A stretch of DNA of 64,000 bases from Guptibacillus spartinae (lineage in GTDB: Bacteria; Bacillota; Bacilli; Bacillales; Guptibacillaceae). A program made the position numbers and the translations under genes. The notes beneath the pieces are model-generated. The model saw nothing but the letters and a program-made list of their open reading frames with translations. It searched no databases and was not told where the DNA came from. The stretch lies in assembly GCF_028610625.1 (NCBI RefSeq), contig NZ_JAQQWU010000007.1:62001-126000 (forward strand), given 5' to 3'. This document shows, piece after piece, positions 33,021 through 41,249 of this stretch. Position 1 is the first letter of the stretch, and the number at the start of each line of letters is the position of its first letter.

Positions 33021-34424
33021 CTACTGTCTTACTTTTGTTTTCACTATACTTTCTTCTGTCGTCATTTCTACTGCATCTGTCCATGCTTCTCCGTAACCCG
33101 GGTGTGGCGTATATGGGTAAATAAAATCCTCATCTCTTGCACCCATCTCAAGCGCAAGCGTTGCTTTTTCAATGAGCTCACCTGCACCTGTTCCTATAGC
33201 ATGGAATCCTAGAAGCACATGACTCTTACGGTCTCGATGAACGACAATCAACCCTTCCGTATCCCCATTTACCATCGCATATCCGTTCGCACGCATAGAA
33301 GAGGTTGCAGTCATCACTTCATATCCAGCTTCTTTCGCTTCTTTTTCTGTTAACCCTACCGAAGACATCGGAGTTTGGGTTTGAATCACCTTCGGAAGGC
33401 ACTCCAGTGAGTAAACGGTATTTCTACCACAGCAATGATCTGCAGCAGTCTTTCCCTGCTTGATTCCTTTCACGGCTAGCATTGGGTCTCCTGTTACGTC
33501 TCCACAAGCATAGATGTTCGGCCGTGTTGTTTGACATTCCTCAGAAATCGAAATGATCCCATTATCCTGCACATCAATGCCCGCTTGATCCAACGCTAAG
33601 GCATCCCCATTCCCAACTCGTCCAATCGAATAGGCAATCATCTCTGTTTCGACTTCTACCGTTTCTCCTTTATCATTACAGAATTCTAAGAATAGCCCCT
33701 GATCCTTTACCTGACAATCTGATACGCCTGTGTAAAGCGTTACTTTTTGTTTTTTAAGTTGTCTTTTTAATTCTCGCTGAATGCTCTCATCCCAGTCAGT
33801 AAGGATGTTTTGCTGATCTGTCACAATGGTTACCTTCACTCCCAATGCACGAAACGTACTCGCCGCTTCTATCGTCAGATAATCGCCTCCAAAAAGAAGA
33901 AGATGATGCGGAAGAGAAGATAACGTATAGAGCTGTTCTAAGGGGAAAATGTTCGGGTGAGCGAACGCTAGAAAATCTGGAGAGAGAGGTCTGCTACCAG
34001 TCGCAAGGATGACATGATTAAAGGACCACACTTCAAATTTCTCGCCTTGTTCAACACCAATTCTCTCATGTGATCGAAAAGATGCTTCTCCCTGCACACA
34101 TTCAATGTTACTTAACTTAAAACGATGGTGAAGCCCTTTTTCCATCTTACCAATTAACGTACGTTTTTCTTCCTGCCACTTTGTCATGCAAAATGTGGGG
34201 TTTGTTCTCACTCCCGGCGCCTTTTCCCCCAATTTCCTTGCAGCAGTTGCAAGGAGTTTCGAAGGAATACACCCGCTATGAAGACACTCTCCACCCGAAC
34301 GAAACCGATCAACTAGCGTAACGTCTCTCCCATTCTTTGCTGCACGAAAAGCTGCTTCATATCCCGCTGGACCAGCTCCAATTACGACAACGTCTTTTTC
34401 ATGTAGTATTTCACCCACAACCAT
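33021..34424 (-). CDS. lpdV: Dihydrolipoyl dehydrogenase (E3) of a 2-oxoacid dehydrogenase complex
   Basis: A 467-aa flavoprotein that re-oxidises dihydrolipoamide on E2 with NAD+. FAD-binding start VVVIGAGPAGYEAAFRAAKNG, redox disulfide GGECLHSGCIPSK (Cys47/Cys52), NAD half and the late GDVTGDPMLAVKG. The C-terminal active-site pair is in PYTPHPGYGEAWTDAVE (His/Glu). The Thr of the usual GGTC is Glu here, and the loop LHS replaces LNV, but both Cys are intact. ATG 34424 overlaps the E2 stop by 1 base. Last gene of the operon. Confidence 0.92.
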   Translation of the reverse strand: MVVGEILHEKDVVVIGAGPAGYEAAFRAAKNGRDVTLVDRFRSGGECLHSGCIPSKLLATAARKLGEKAPGVRTNPTFCMTKWQEEKRTLIGKMEKGLHHRFKLSNIECVQGEASFRSHERIGVEQGEKFEVWSFNHVILATGSRPLSPDFLAFAHPNIFPLEQLYTLSSLPHHLLLFGGDYLTIEAASTFRALGVKVTIVTDQQNILTDWDESIQRELKRQLKKQKVTLYTGVSDCQVKDQGLFLEFCNDKGETVEVETEMIAYSIGRVGNGDALALDQAGIDVQDNGIISISEECQTTRPNIYACGDVTGDPMLAVKGIKQGKTAADHCCGRNTVYSLECLPKVIQTQTPMSSVGLTEKEAKEAGYEVMTATSSMRANGYAMVNGDTEGLIVVHRDRKSHVLLGFHAIGTGAGELIEKATLALEMGARDEDFIYPYTPHPGYGEAWTDAVEMTTEESIVKTKVRQ

Positions 34425-35554
34425 TAGACGAGCTCCATTAAAAGGAATGAAGGCTGTTCAATCAATTCAATCAAGCGATTCGTAAAACGCATAGATGTCC
34501 CACCATCTGCAATACGGTGATCAAACGTCATTGAAATTGACATAATGGATCGGATCACAATTTCATCATTCTCATTGACGATTGGCATTTTTTTCGTTTT
34601 ATGGAAAGCAAGCAATGCGGCTTCTGGGTAATTGATAATTGGCGTTGCCCCTGTGCTACCAAGTGGTCCTGCATTACTTATGGTAAATGTACCAGATGTA
34701 AGGTCTCTACTTGTAAGCTCATTGTTCATCGCTGCTTGATGAAGTCTTTTCATTTCTTTATGGATATCATGAATAGATCGTTTATCACAATGATGGATAA
34801 CCGGAACAATAAGTCCTTCATCCGTATCGGTCGCTAAACCAATATGAAGATCAGGCTTTAAGTAAATCTGCCCTTCTTCTTCTCTTAATTCCGAATTTAA
34901 AATAGGAAACTCCTTTAAAGCAATGCATACAGCTTTAATATAGAAAGCAGCAACGGAAATAGACTGATCACGTTTTTCCTTTATCGTTTTTTTCATCTCT
35001 AATATGTTCGTTACATCAACTTCATCAAAATGAGTCACATGAGGAATCGTTAAAGTGGATTTTTTCATTTTTGCTGAAATTTGTTTCCGCCTTGTGGAAA
35101 ATGGGATGGTGGATGTTTGTTTCGCTATCTCCGTTTCTTTCTTTTCCGGATTTTGCGTTGTAAGATGCCTAAAAATATCTTCATCGGTAATTCGCCCCGC
35201 CGGTCCTGTCCCTGTTACTTTCTCAATATCAACATTATTCTCCCGGGCGACTTTTCTCGTAAACGGGGCTGCTAAGATCCTTTTCTTTTTATTTGGAAGC
35301 AACGTTTGGTCAGCTTGCTGTCGCGTTGGTGAAATCGTTAAAAGGGTCCCTCCTACTTCAATGACTTCACCTGCTTTAACATGAATGGTTTCTACTGTTC
35401 CTGCGAAAGGAGATGGAAGCTCTGCCGTCACTTTATCGGTCTGTACTTCCACTAAGGGCTGATCAACCTGTACGTGATCACCAGGTTTAACAAAAAGCTG
35501 TACGATTTCTCCTTCTGACATCCCTTCTCCAATGTCATGCAATTTCACATCCAA
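34424..35554 (-). CDS. bkdB: Dihydrolipoamide acyltransferase (E2) of a 2-oxoacid dehydrogenase complex
   Basis: A 376-aa acyltransferase that passes the acyl group from E1 to CoA. A lipoyl domain lies at residues 2-76 with lipoyl Lys41 in VQTDKVTAEL; the E1/E3-binding domain is at about 95-135 (APFTRKVARENNVDIEKVTG, GPAGRITDEDI); the catalytic CoA-acyltransferase domain at 150-376 has FDHRIADGG (His346, Asp350). Annotation as branched-chain E2 is by similarity. The operon partner (phenylalanine dehydrogenase) suggests that aryl acids such as phenylpyruvate may be the real donor. Confidence 0.9.
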   Translation of the reverse strand: MDVKLHDIGEGMSEGEIVQLFVKPGDHVQVDQPLVEVQTDKVTAELPSPFAGTVETIHVKAGEVIEVGGTLLTISPTRQQADQTLLPNKKKRILAAPFTRKVARENNVDIEKVTGTGPAGRITDEDIFRHLTTQNPEKKETEIAKQTSTIPFSTRRKQISAKMKKSTLTIPHVTHFDEVDVTNILEMKKTIKEKRDQSISVAAFYIKAVCIALKEFPILNSELREEEGQIYLKPDLHIGLATDTDEGLIVPVIHHCDKRSIHDIHKEMKRLHQAAMNNELTSRDLTSGTFTISNAGPLGSTGATPIINYPEAALLAFHKTKKMPIVNENDEIVIRSIMSISMTFDHRIADGGTSMRFTNRLIELIEQPSFLLMELV

Positions 35555-35568
35555 CTTTTATCCCTCCT

Positions 35569-36564
35569 TCAGAAGCGAACCGCTTCTTCAATTGCTCGCA
35601 AAACTTTGTTGGCGTCCGGCAAATAATCATCTTCTAACGTAAATAACGGTACCGGTGCATCATACCCCGTTACTTTCTTGATTGGTGATTTCATATAAAG
35701 AAAAGAAGTGGCATTTATGATGGAAATCAATTCACTACCGACTCCACCTGATGAAGGAGCCTCATGAATAATAACCGCACGTCCTGTTTTTTGAACAGAT
35801 TCAGCGATCAATTCTTTATCTAGAGGATAAAGAGAACGTAGATCAATCACATCACACTCCATCCCCTTAGCAGCAGCTTTCTCGGCTGCTTCTTCTGCAA
35901 CCTTCACCATTGCTCCCCATGCAAAAAGGGAGATGTCATCACCACTACGTCGCCTGTACCCTTTCCCCAATGGGATCGTATAGTTACCATTAGGAACGTC
36001 ACCTTTACCAGTACGATACATCTTCATTGGTTCAAGAAACAGCACTGGGTCTGGATCTCTTATACTACTAATTAATAACCCTTTTGCATCATGCGGCGTT
36101 GATGGAACAACAACTTTCAAACCGGGTATATGAGCAAATAGGGCTTCTGTGCTATCACTATGAATTTCAGGTGCTCTTACACCAGCTCCATATGGAACTC
36201 GGATGGTCATCGGTACGCTATAGCGACTTTGCGTTCGCGTTCGAATTCGTGTCGCATGAGTAACTATTTGATTAAAACCTGGATAAATAAAGCCAAGAAA
36301 CTGAATCTCTACAATGGGTTTAAACCCGTTCATCGCTAGGCCAATCGATGTACCAATTAAGCCAGATTCGGCAAGAGGTGTATCAATTACTCGTTGATCA
36401 CCGAACGCTTCAAACAAGCCATCAGTTGCTCTAAAAACACCACCGTTTCTCCCTACATCTTCTCCAAGAACAAGGACAGACTCATCTTCTTCAAGAACTA
36501 CCTTGAGTGCTTCAGTAATTGCCTGCACCATCGTTAGCTTTTTCATATTGACCGCTATGCTCAT
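35569..36564 (-). CDS. bkdAB: 2-oxoacid dehydrogenase E1 beta subunit
   Basis: A 331-aa subunit. Markers: EALKVVLEEDESVLVLGEDVGRNGGVFRAT, the pyrimidine-domain end TPLAESGLIGTSIGLAMNG and RVPYGAGVRAPEIHS, then the C-terminal DLRSLYPLDKE and HEAPSSGGVGSEL. It forms an alpha2-beta2 thiamine diphosphate enzyme with the product of the preceding gene; ATG 36564 overlaps its stop by 4 bases. In the family these act on branched-chain or aryl 2-oxoacids. Confidence 0.92.
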   Translation of the reverse strand: MSIAVNMKKLTMVQAITEALKVVLEEDESVLVLGEDVGRNGGVFRATDGLFEAFGDQRVIDTPLAESGLIGTSIGLAMNGFKPIVEIQFLGFIYPGFNQIVTHATRIRTRTQSRYSVPMTIRVPYGAGVRAPEIHSDSTEALFAHIPGLKVVVPSTPHDAKGLLISSIRDPDPVLFLEPMKMYRTGKGDVPNGNYTIPLGKGYRRRSGDDISLFAWGAMVKVAEEAAEKAAAKGMECDVIDLRSLYPLDKELIAESVQKTGRAVIIHEAPSSGGVGSELISIINATSFLYMKSPIKKVTGYDAPVPLFTLEDDYLPDANKVLRAIEEAVRF

Positions 36565-37625
36565 CTTTCACTCTCCTTATGAAAAAAGCGCTTCTTTTGT
36601 TCTTGAACCGGCCAAACGTCAGTGCCAAACACGTGGTCAAACATAAGCTCTTCATCAGACTTCTTTGTTTTTTCCATCTCAGTGACAGCCTTTTGCAAGC
36701 GATCTTCTGCCTTTTTCTTAAGCTCTTCTTCCCAATGGTCATCCCAGCTATTTTCAGCTCTTAGATATTTTTCCACTCGATTAATCGGATCCTCACTCTG
36801 CCTTCTCTGTTCACTTTCCTTTTGATCTCGGTATTTTGATGGCTCATCTGTCGTCGTGTGAGCCCCATAGCGCCATGTAACAGCCTCAATTAACGTTGGA
36901 CCTTCGCCTTTCCTCGCACGTTGCACCGCTTTGAGCGTTTCACTATATACAGCAAAAACATCATTCCCATCGACTCTTACGCCAGGCATATCATAAGCAA
37001 GGGATTTTTGAGCAATGGTTTTTGAATGCATCTGTCGTTCAATCGGAACACTTATCGCGTAGCCATTATTTTGATTAAAGAAAACGACTGGAATTTGAAA
37101 CACACTCGCAAAATTTAAACCCTCGTGAAAATCCCCTTCAGATGTTGCGCCATCTCCAAAATAGACAAGTGATACTCTGTCACTCCCTTTTTTCTTCTCA
37201 GCCCATGCTGTCCCAGTCGCATGAAGAATTTGAGAAGCAATTGGAACGGAAGGAGGAAAAATGTGTTTTCCTTCTGGAGGAACACACCCTTCAATACATC
37301 CTTTCCAATAAAGAAAAATATTGACGAGGGAATGTCCAAAAGCTGCCGTTGCAGCATGATCACGATAAGTAGGAAACATCCAGTCCCCATCTTCTAACGC
37401 TAGAGCACTTCCGATTTGCGCGCCTTCTTGACCTTCAAAAGGAGCATACGTACCAATCCGACCCTGACGCTGCAGATTGACCGCTTTGCGATCAAACATA
37501 CGGGAAAACAGCATTTGTTCATAAAACCGCTTTGCATTCGCTATCGTAATAAATGGGTTTTCTTCCAGCTGCTTACCTTCTCCATTAACTAGTTGTATAA
37601 GTGGGAATTGTTCAGTTAAGTCCAT
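36561..37625 (-). CDS. bkdAA: 2-oxoacid dehydrogenase E1 alpha subunit
   Basis: A 354-aa thiamine diphosphate-binding subunit. The cofactor motif is GDGATSEGDFHEGLNFA...NQNNGYAIS; RIGTYAPFEGQEGAQIGSA and TYRDHAATAAFG lie before it and RYGAHTTTDEPSKYR after it. ATG 37625 follows AAAGGAGG; the open frame beyond it to 37859 overlaps the upstream gene and has no ribosome site. It is 22 bases behind the amino-acid dehydrogenase gene. Substrate by homology: branched-chain 2-oxoacids; by context: phenylpyruvate. Confidence 0.92.
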   Translation of the reverse strand: MDLTEQFPLIQLVNGEGKQLEENPFITIANAKRFYEQMLFSRMFDRKAVNLQRQGRIGTYAPFEGQEGAQIGSALALEDGDWMFPTYRDHAATAAFGHSLVNIFLYWKGCIEGCVPPEGKHIFPPSVPIASQILHATGTAWAEKKKGSDRVSLVYFGDGATSEGDFHEGLNFASVFQIPVVFFNQNNGYAISVPIERQMHSKTIAQKSLAYDMPGVRVDGNDVFAVYSETLKAVQRARKGEGPTLIEAVTWRYGAHTTTDEPSKYRDQKESEQRRQSEDPINRVEKYLRAENSWDDHWEEELKKKAEDRLQKAVTEMEKTKKSDEELMFDHVFGTDVWPVQEQKKRFFHKESER

Positions 37626-37647
37626 TGAACTCCTCCTTTCATAATAA

Positions 37648-38757
37648 TTAAGAACGAACAGACCATTTACCAGGCTTTTTATGAGCGAAGAAGCTATTAC
37701 GACGCTTTCGACTTTCAATACGTTGTTCACAAAACAAGTTTGCCGCTTTGATCGTTGAAAATGAATGGGCTTCAGCCTGTTCAAATATTGACAATAACGT
37801 ATCGTAAATCGCCTTCGTTTTTTGTAACACTCGCTTAGGATTAGGCGAATACAATTCATCTGAGACCTGAATTAACCCACCACTATTCACAATATAATCT
37901 GGCGCATAGAGGATCCCCCTTTGATTAAGCAAATCGCCGTGCTCATTCGTTAGGAGCTGGTTGTTCGCAGAACCGACAACCGCTTGTACTCTAAGCTTAT
38001 CGATGGTCTGATCATTAATTATCCCTCCAAGTGCACATGGGACAAAAACATTCGCCTCCGCATCATAAATAGCATCACCAGAAACAACCTTTACCCCTTG
38101 CTTCAACTCAATTGCTCGTTGAATTAAGCGATCAATAGCAGATTGATTAATATCAGAAACAATTAAATCTGCTCCTTTCTCAAGTAGCATCTCTGCTACT
38201 TTATAACCAACTTTCCCAAGACCTTGAATGGCATATGTTCTGCCGCCTAGCTCTTCTGAACCGAAAACCGTTTTATTCGTAGCCTGTATCCCGTAAAGAA
38301 CACCGTTTGCTGTTGGGATGGACGAGTCTCCACTACCTCCGTATTCTTCCGGTACACCTACAATACAGCTACTTTCTCTTAATGAATGAACAAAATTATC
38401 AGGAGTCGTTCCCATGTCGGTTCCTGTATAAAATCGCCCATTCAAGGACTCTACAAATTGACCAAAGGCACGAAAAAGCTCAGGAGTTCGATCTTTCAAA
38501 GGATCTCCGATAATCACGGCCTTACCTCCACCAAAATCAACATCTGCCGCGGCACACTTATATGTCATGCCTTTCGAGAGTCTTAAGACATCTTCAATGG
38601 CTTCATCTACCGTTTCATAAGGTCGCATTCTACAACCACCAAGTGCAGGTCCAAGCGTTGTGTTATGTATGGCGATAATGGCTTTAAGACCTGTATCCAC
38701 ATCATTACAAAACAGTACCTGTTCATGCTCTTCTATCCGATCAAACACGATTTTCAC
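37648..38757 (-). CDS. pdh: Phenylalanine dehydrogenase
   Basis: Converts L-phenylalanine, with NAD+, to phenylpyruvate and ammonia. The 369-aa protein has the Glu/Leu/Phe/Val dehydrogenase layout: Lys67 in GMTYKCAA, Lys79 in [12 protein letters not shown], Asp114 in YTGTDMGTT, Rossmann loop [20 protein letters not shown]. At the points that separate the families it follows phenylalanine dehydrogenases ([50 protein letters not shown] near the end) rather than leucine dehydrogenases (KNAAAGLNLGGGKTV, GRYITAEDVGTT, SSGNPSPVTAYGV). This is from memory, not from a search. It sits between the thioesterase and E1 alpha genes in one operon. Confidence 0.85.
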   Translation of the reverse strand: MKIVFDRIEEHEQVLFCNDVDTGLKAIIAIHNTTLGPALGGCRMRPYETVDEAIEDVLRLSKGMTYKCAAADVDFGGGKAVIIGDPLKDRTPELFRAFGQFVESLNGRFYTGTDMGTTPDNFVHSLRESSCIVGVPEEYGGSGDSSIPTANGVLYGIQATNKTVFGSEELGGRTYAIQGLGKVGYKVAEMLLEKGADLIVSDINQSAIDRLIQRAIELKQGVKVVSGDAIYDAEANVFVPCALGGIINDQTIDKLRVQAVVGSANNQLLTNEHGDLLNQRGILYAPDYIVNSGGLIQVSDELYSPNPKRVLQKTKAIYDTLLSIFEQAEAHSFSTIKAANLFCEQRIESRKRRNSFFAHKKPGKWSVRS

Positions 38758-38773
38758 CCCTTTATGAAATCGC

Positions 38774-39172
38774 TTACAATTCAGCGTTTTCTAATTTCAT
38801 TGCGATCACGTTTTTAGGAAGAATAAACTGAATAACTTTTCCTGTCCCAATAAGCTCTTTTCCCCTTTTAACATCAACTCTGCTAATCACTGATTTATGC
38901 GTAAGCGAAATAATAACGGCCTGTATTTCAATAGACTGACCATTACAAGCTGGTCCCATATGCTTCACTTCAACACCCCCGCCAATTCCTTCTTCATCGT
39001 CTTCAAGATAAGGGATGATTAACTGTCTTGCAGCCCACTCCATATGATAAACCATTGATACGGTCGAATATGCCTGATGAATAATTTCGCCATTAAACTG
39101 AGCATACATATCTGGCGTGACCTCTACATGAATAACGGTATTCTGCCCAATCGAGATTCCCTGTTTCACCAT
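38774..39172 (-). CDS. Hot-dog thioesterase of the fluoroacetyl-CoA thioesterase (FlK) type
   Basis: A 132-aa hot-dog protein. The family pattern is seen in [15 protein letters not shown] (start), the helix [13 protein letters not shown] (catalytic Thr/Glu region) and [15 protein letters not shown] (His plus Gly). The frame is open upstream to 39241, but ATG 39172 with GAGGTG just before it is best. First gene of the thioesterase-pdh-E1-E2-E3 operon, 16 bases before pdh. In the phenylacetate pathway PaaI is a hot-dog thioesterase that frees CoA from dead-end intermediates; this enzyme may do the same, though it is of the FlK not the PaaI subgroup. Confidence 0.8.
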   Translation of the reverse strand: MVKQGISIGQNTVIHVEVTPDMYAQFNGEIIHQAYSTVSMVYHMEWAARQLIIPYLEDDEEGIGGGVEVKHMGPACNGQSIEIQAVIISLTHKSVISRVDVKRGKELIGTGKVIQFILPKNVIAMKLENAEL

Positions 39173-39194
39173 CCACACCTCACACCATACTATA

Positions 39195-39213
39195 TGACGT
39201 TTATTTAACGATA
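39195..39213. promoter_or_regulatory. 19-bp operator shared with the paaA promoter
   Basis: TGACGTTTATTTAACGATA, an imperfect palindrome (ACGTT...AACGA). It abuts the -10 box of the thioesterase operon promoter. Nearly the same sequence, in the other orientation, sits at the same place in the paaA promoter (49747-49765). Confidence 0.75.
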
Positions 39214-39241
39214 TAATAACATTGCGTATAATACCCGTCAA
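39213..39241 (-). promoter_or_regulatory. Sigma-A promoter of the thioesterase-pdh-E1-E2-E3 operon
   Basis: On the minus strand TTGACG (39236-39241), 17 bases, TATTAT (39213-39218). The operator lies immediately downstream, over the start site. Confidence 0.75.
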
Positions 39242-39310
39242 TAAATTGTCAAAAAATTAGGAACAAACTCGGCCACATAACGTTACACTCTACCATTTTT
39301 CTTTAAGAAA

Positions 39311-39334
39311 AACCAATCGGAAGACCGATTGGTT
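39311..39334 (-). terminator. Intrinsic terminator of the ABC importer operon
   Basis: AACCAATCGG-AAGA-CCGATTGGTT, with T5 beyond it on the minus strand, 8 bases after the ATPase stop. Confidence 0.9.
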
Positions 39335-39341
39335 TCATTTA

Positions 39342-40136
39342 CTACCCTAATAAAGCTCGATCATTATTCATTTTCGCACCTTTGATACGTTGGAATTCAT
39401 GTAGCAATGCCTCAATGGTTAAATTCTGTTTATCTTCTCCTTCAACTTCTAATATAATTTTACCGCTATCCATCATGATTAGTCGATTGCCAAGATCAAG
39501 CGCCTGTTGCATATTATGGGTAACCATTAGCGTTGTTAAGTGAGTTCGGTCTACAATCTCGCCTGTTAATCTTGTAATTAAAGCAGCTCTAGCAGGATCG
39601 AGAGCTGCAGTATGTTCATCTAATAACAGCATTTTCGGCTCTGTGAAAGTGGCCATTAACAGAGACAGTGCTTGCCTCTCTCCTCCTGATAGCATCCCAA
39701 CCTTCGCAGAAAGGCGATCCTCAAGACCCAAATGAAGTGTTTCGAGTGCTTCCTGAAAAGTTGATTTTAGCTTTTTCGTTACGCCTTTCATTAACGTTCT
39801 TCTTCGATTTCGATTGTAAGCAAGCGCCAGGTTTTCCTGTATGGTCATTGAAGGAGCCGTGCCTGCCATAGGATCCTGAAAAACGCGACCGATTAGCTTA
39901 GACCTTTTGTATTCTGGTAAGCTTGTAATTTGTTTTTCATCGATAAATACATCGCCAACATCAGGTGTTAACACCCCAGAGATCATATTCATTAAAGTAG
40001 ATTTTCCTGCGCCGTTGCTACCAATAACGGTTACAAAGTCACCAGGGTCAAGCGTTAAATTAATGTCTTCTAGCGCCACTTTCTCATCAAGTGTTCCTTC
40101 GTTAAATACTTTGTGAATTTGATTTAGTCGAAGCAT
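39342..40136 (-). CDS. ABC importer ATPase, TrpZ-type
   Basis: A 264-aa ABC ATPase (COG1101-like). Walker A GSNGAGKSTL, Q-loop RVFQDPMAGTAPSM, signature LSGGERQALSLLMA, Walker B MLLLDEHTAALDP, His in MVTHNMQQAL. The LDEHTAALDP form is typical of ATPases paired with TrpXYZ-like importers. ATG 40136 follows GGAGG at 8 bases and overlaps the permease gene by 35 bases. It powers the permease encoded by the preceding gene. Confidence 0.9.
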   Translation of the reverse strand: MLRLNQIHKVFNEGTLDEKVALEDINLTLDPGDFVTVIGSNGAGKSTLMNMISGVLTPDVGDVFIDEKQITSLPEYKRSKLIGRVFQDPMAGTAPSMTIQENLALAYNRNRRRTLMKGVTKKLKSTFQEALETLHLGLEDRLSAKVGMLSGGERQALSLLMATFTEPKMLLLDEHTAALDPARAALITRLTGEIVDRTHLTTLMVTHNMQQALDLGNRLIMMDSGKIILEVEGEDKQNLTIEALLHEFQRIKGAKMNNDRALLG

Positions 40137-41136
40137 ACTCTTCGCCTCCATCCTTCATTTCTCTTAACTTCAACTCTTGCTGAAGACGTTTTCGCTTCTT
40201 TCGATTTCGTTCTTTCTGACCATCTATTAATTGAGGAAGAACGAGGGCAGCAATGACAATGACCGCGGTAATCAATTTCATGTCCCCCGTCTCCAAGAAA
40301 TCTACTCGAAGCGCTAAACTAACAACGATTCGATAGACGATGGCCCCTCCTACGACAGCGAACGTGGTCACTGCTATCGTTCTCGTTCCAAAAATGGCTT
40401 CTCCAATAATGACGGAGGCAAGCCCAATAATAATCATTCCAATTCCCATACCAACGTCTGCAAAAGAACTATACTGCGCAATTAAAGCACCCGCTAATGC
40501 TACGAGGGCATTCGAAAGCCCAAGTCCAAGTATGGTAAATTGATCGGTGTTTGCAGAAAAACTACGGATCATTCGTTTGTTATCACCTGTCGCACGAAGC
40601 GCCAGTCCAATTTGAGTTCGTAAAAAGAGGTCCGTTAGGATTTTTATAAGTGCCGTAACAAGCAACATGCTAATTAAAATAGACCATGTTGAGGTGAGGT
40701 TGCTGAGACCAATAGATGAGGCAACATTGTTGAAAAAAGCATCAATTCCTGTTGCCTCAAATAGCGTTTCTAACTTCGTAAAAATAGATTCTTCATTTAA
40801 CAGTGGGACATTGGATCTTCCCATTATTCTTAGATTAATAGAATAAAGTGCGATCATCATTAGAATCCCCGCAAGAAGTGGGTTGATTTTCCCTTTTGTA
40901 TGTAATAATCCGGTCACACAACCAGCCAAGAAACCTGCTCCAATTGCTAAAAGTGTCGCAAAAAAAGGATTTGTTCCATTTACAATTAAAATGGCAGCAA
41001 TCGCTGCACCCGTGACAAAGCTCCCATCAACCGTTAAATCAGGAAAATCCAGAATACGAAACGATAAATACACGCCGAGTGCCATGATGGCATAAATAAT
41101 CCCTGATTCTACTGCTCCAAACATTGCTGAACCCAT
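40102..41136 (-). CDS. ABC importer permease, TrpY-type
   Basis: A 344-aa membrane protein of the branched-chain amino-acid/sugar permease type (COG4120-like), with about eight or nine helices (GIIYAIMALGVYLSFRIL..., LLAGILMMIALYSINL, IIGLASVIIGEAIFG). It forms the pore for the substrate-binding protein encoded upstream. ATG 41136 is preferred over an in-frame TTG at 41151, since GGAGGGG is 6 bases before the ATG. It is separated from the upstream gene by a terminator hairpin (41209-41242). Confidence 0.9.
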   Translation of the reverse strand: MGSAMFGAVESGIIYAIMALGVYLSFRILDFPDLTVDGSFVTGAAIAAILIVNGTNPFFATLLAIGAGFLAGCVTGLLHTKGKINPLLAGILMMIALYSINLRIMGRSNVPLLNEESIFTKLETLFEATGIDAFFNNVASSIGLSNLTSTWSILISMLLVTALIKILTDLFLRTQIGLALRATGDNKRMIRSFSANTDQFTILGLGLSNALVALAGALIAQYSSFADVGMGIGMIIIGLASVIIGEAIFGTRTIAVTTFAVVGGAIVYRIVVSLALRVDFLETGDMKLITAVIVIAALVLPQLIDGQKERNRKKRKRLQQELKLREMKDGGEEYASTKSNSQSI

Positions 41137-41208
41137 ACTAAGCCCCTCCAATTCTTTTCTATTTCATCATGTATTCGTTCCATTCGTTCAACATCATTCG
41201 GAAAAAAA

Positions 41209-41242
41209 GGTTCGAAAAAGAAACCCCCGTCTTTTTCGAACC
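41209..41242 (-). terminator. Intra-operon terminator / attenuator
   Basis: GGTTCGAAAAAG / CTTTTTCGAACC (12 bp) followed by T7 on the minus strand, between the substrate-binding protein and permease genes. Such partial terminators give surplus binding protein. Confidence 0.85.
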
Positions 41243-41249
41243 CATTCTT

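Noticed and set aside
37648-38757. Leucine dehydrogenase (bcd) as the call
   Set aside because: The discriminating motifs follow phenylalanine dehydrogenases, see the finding on this gene.
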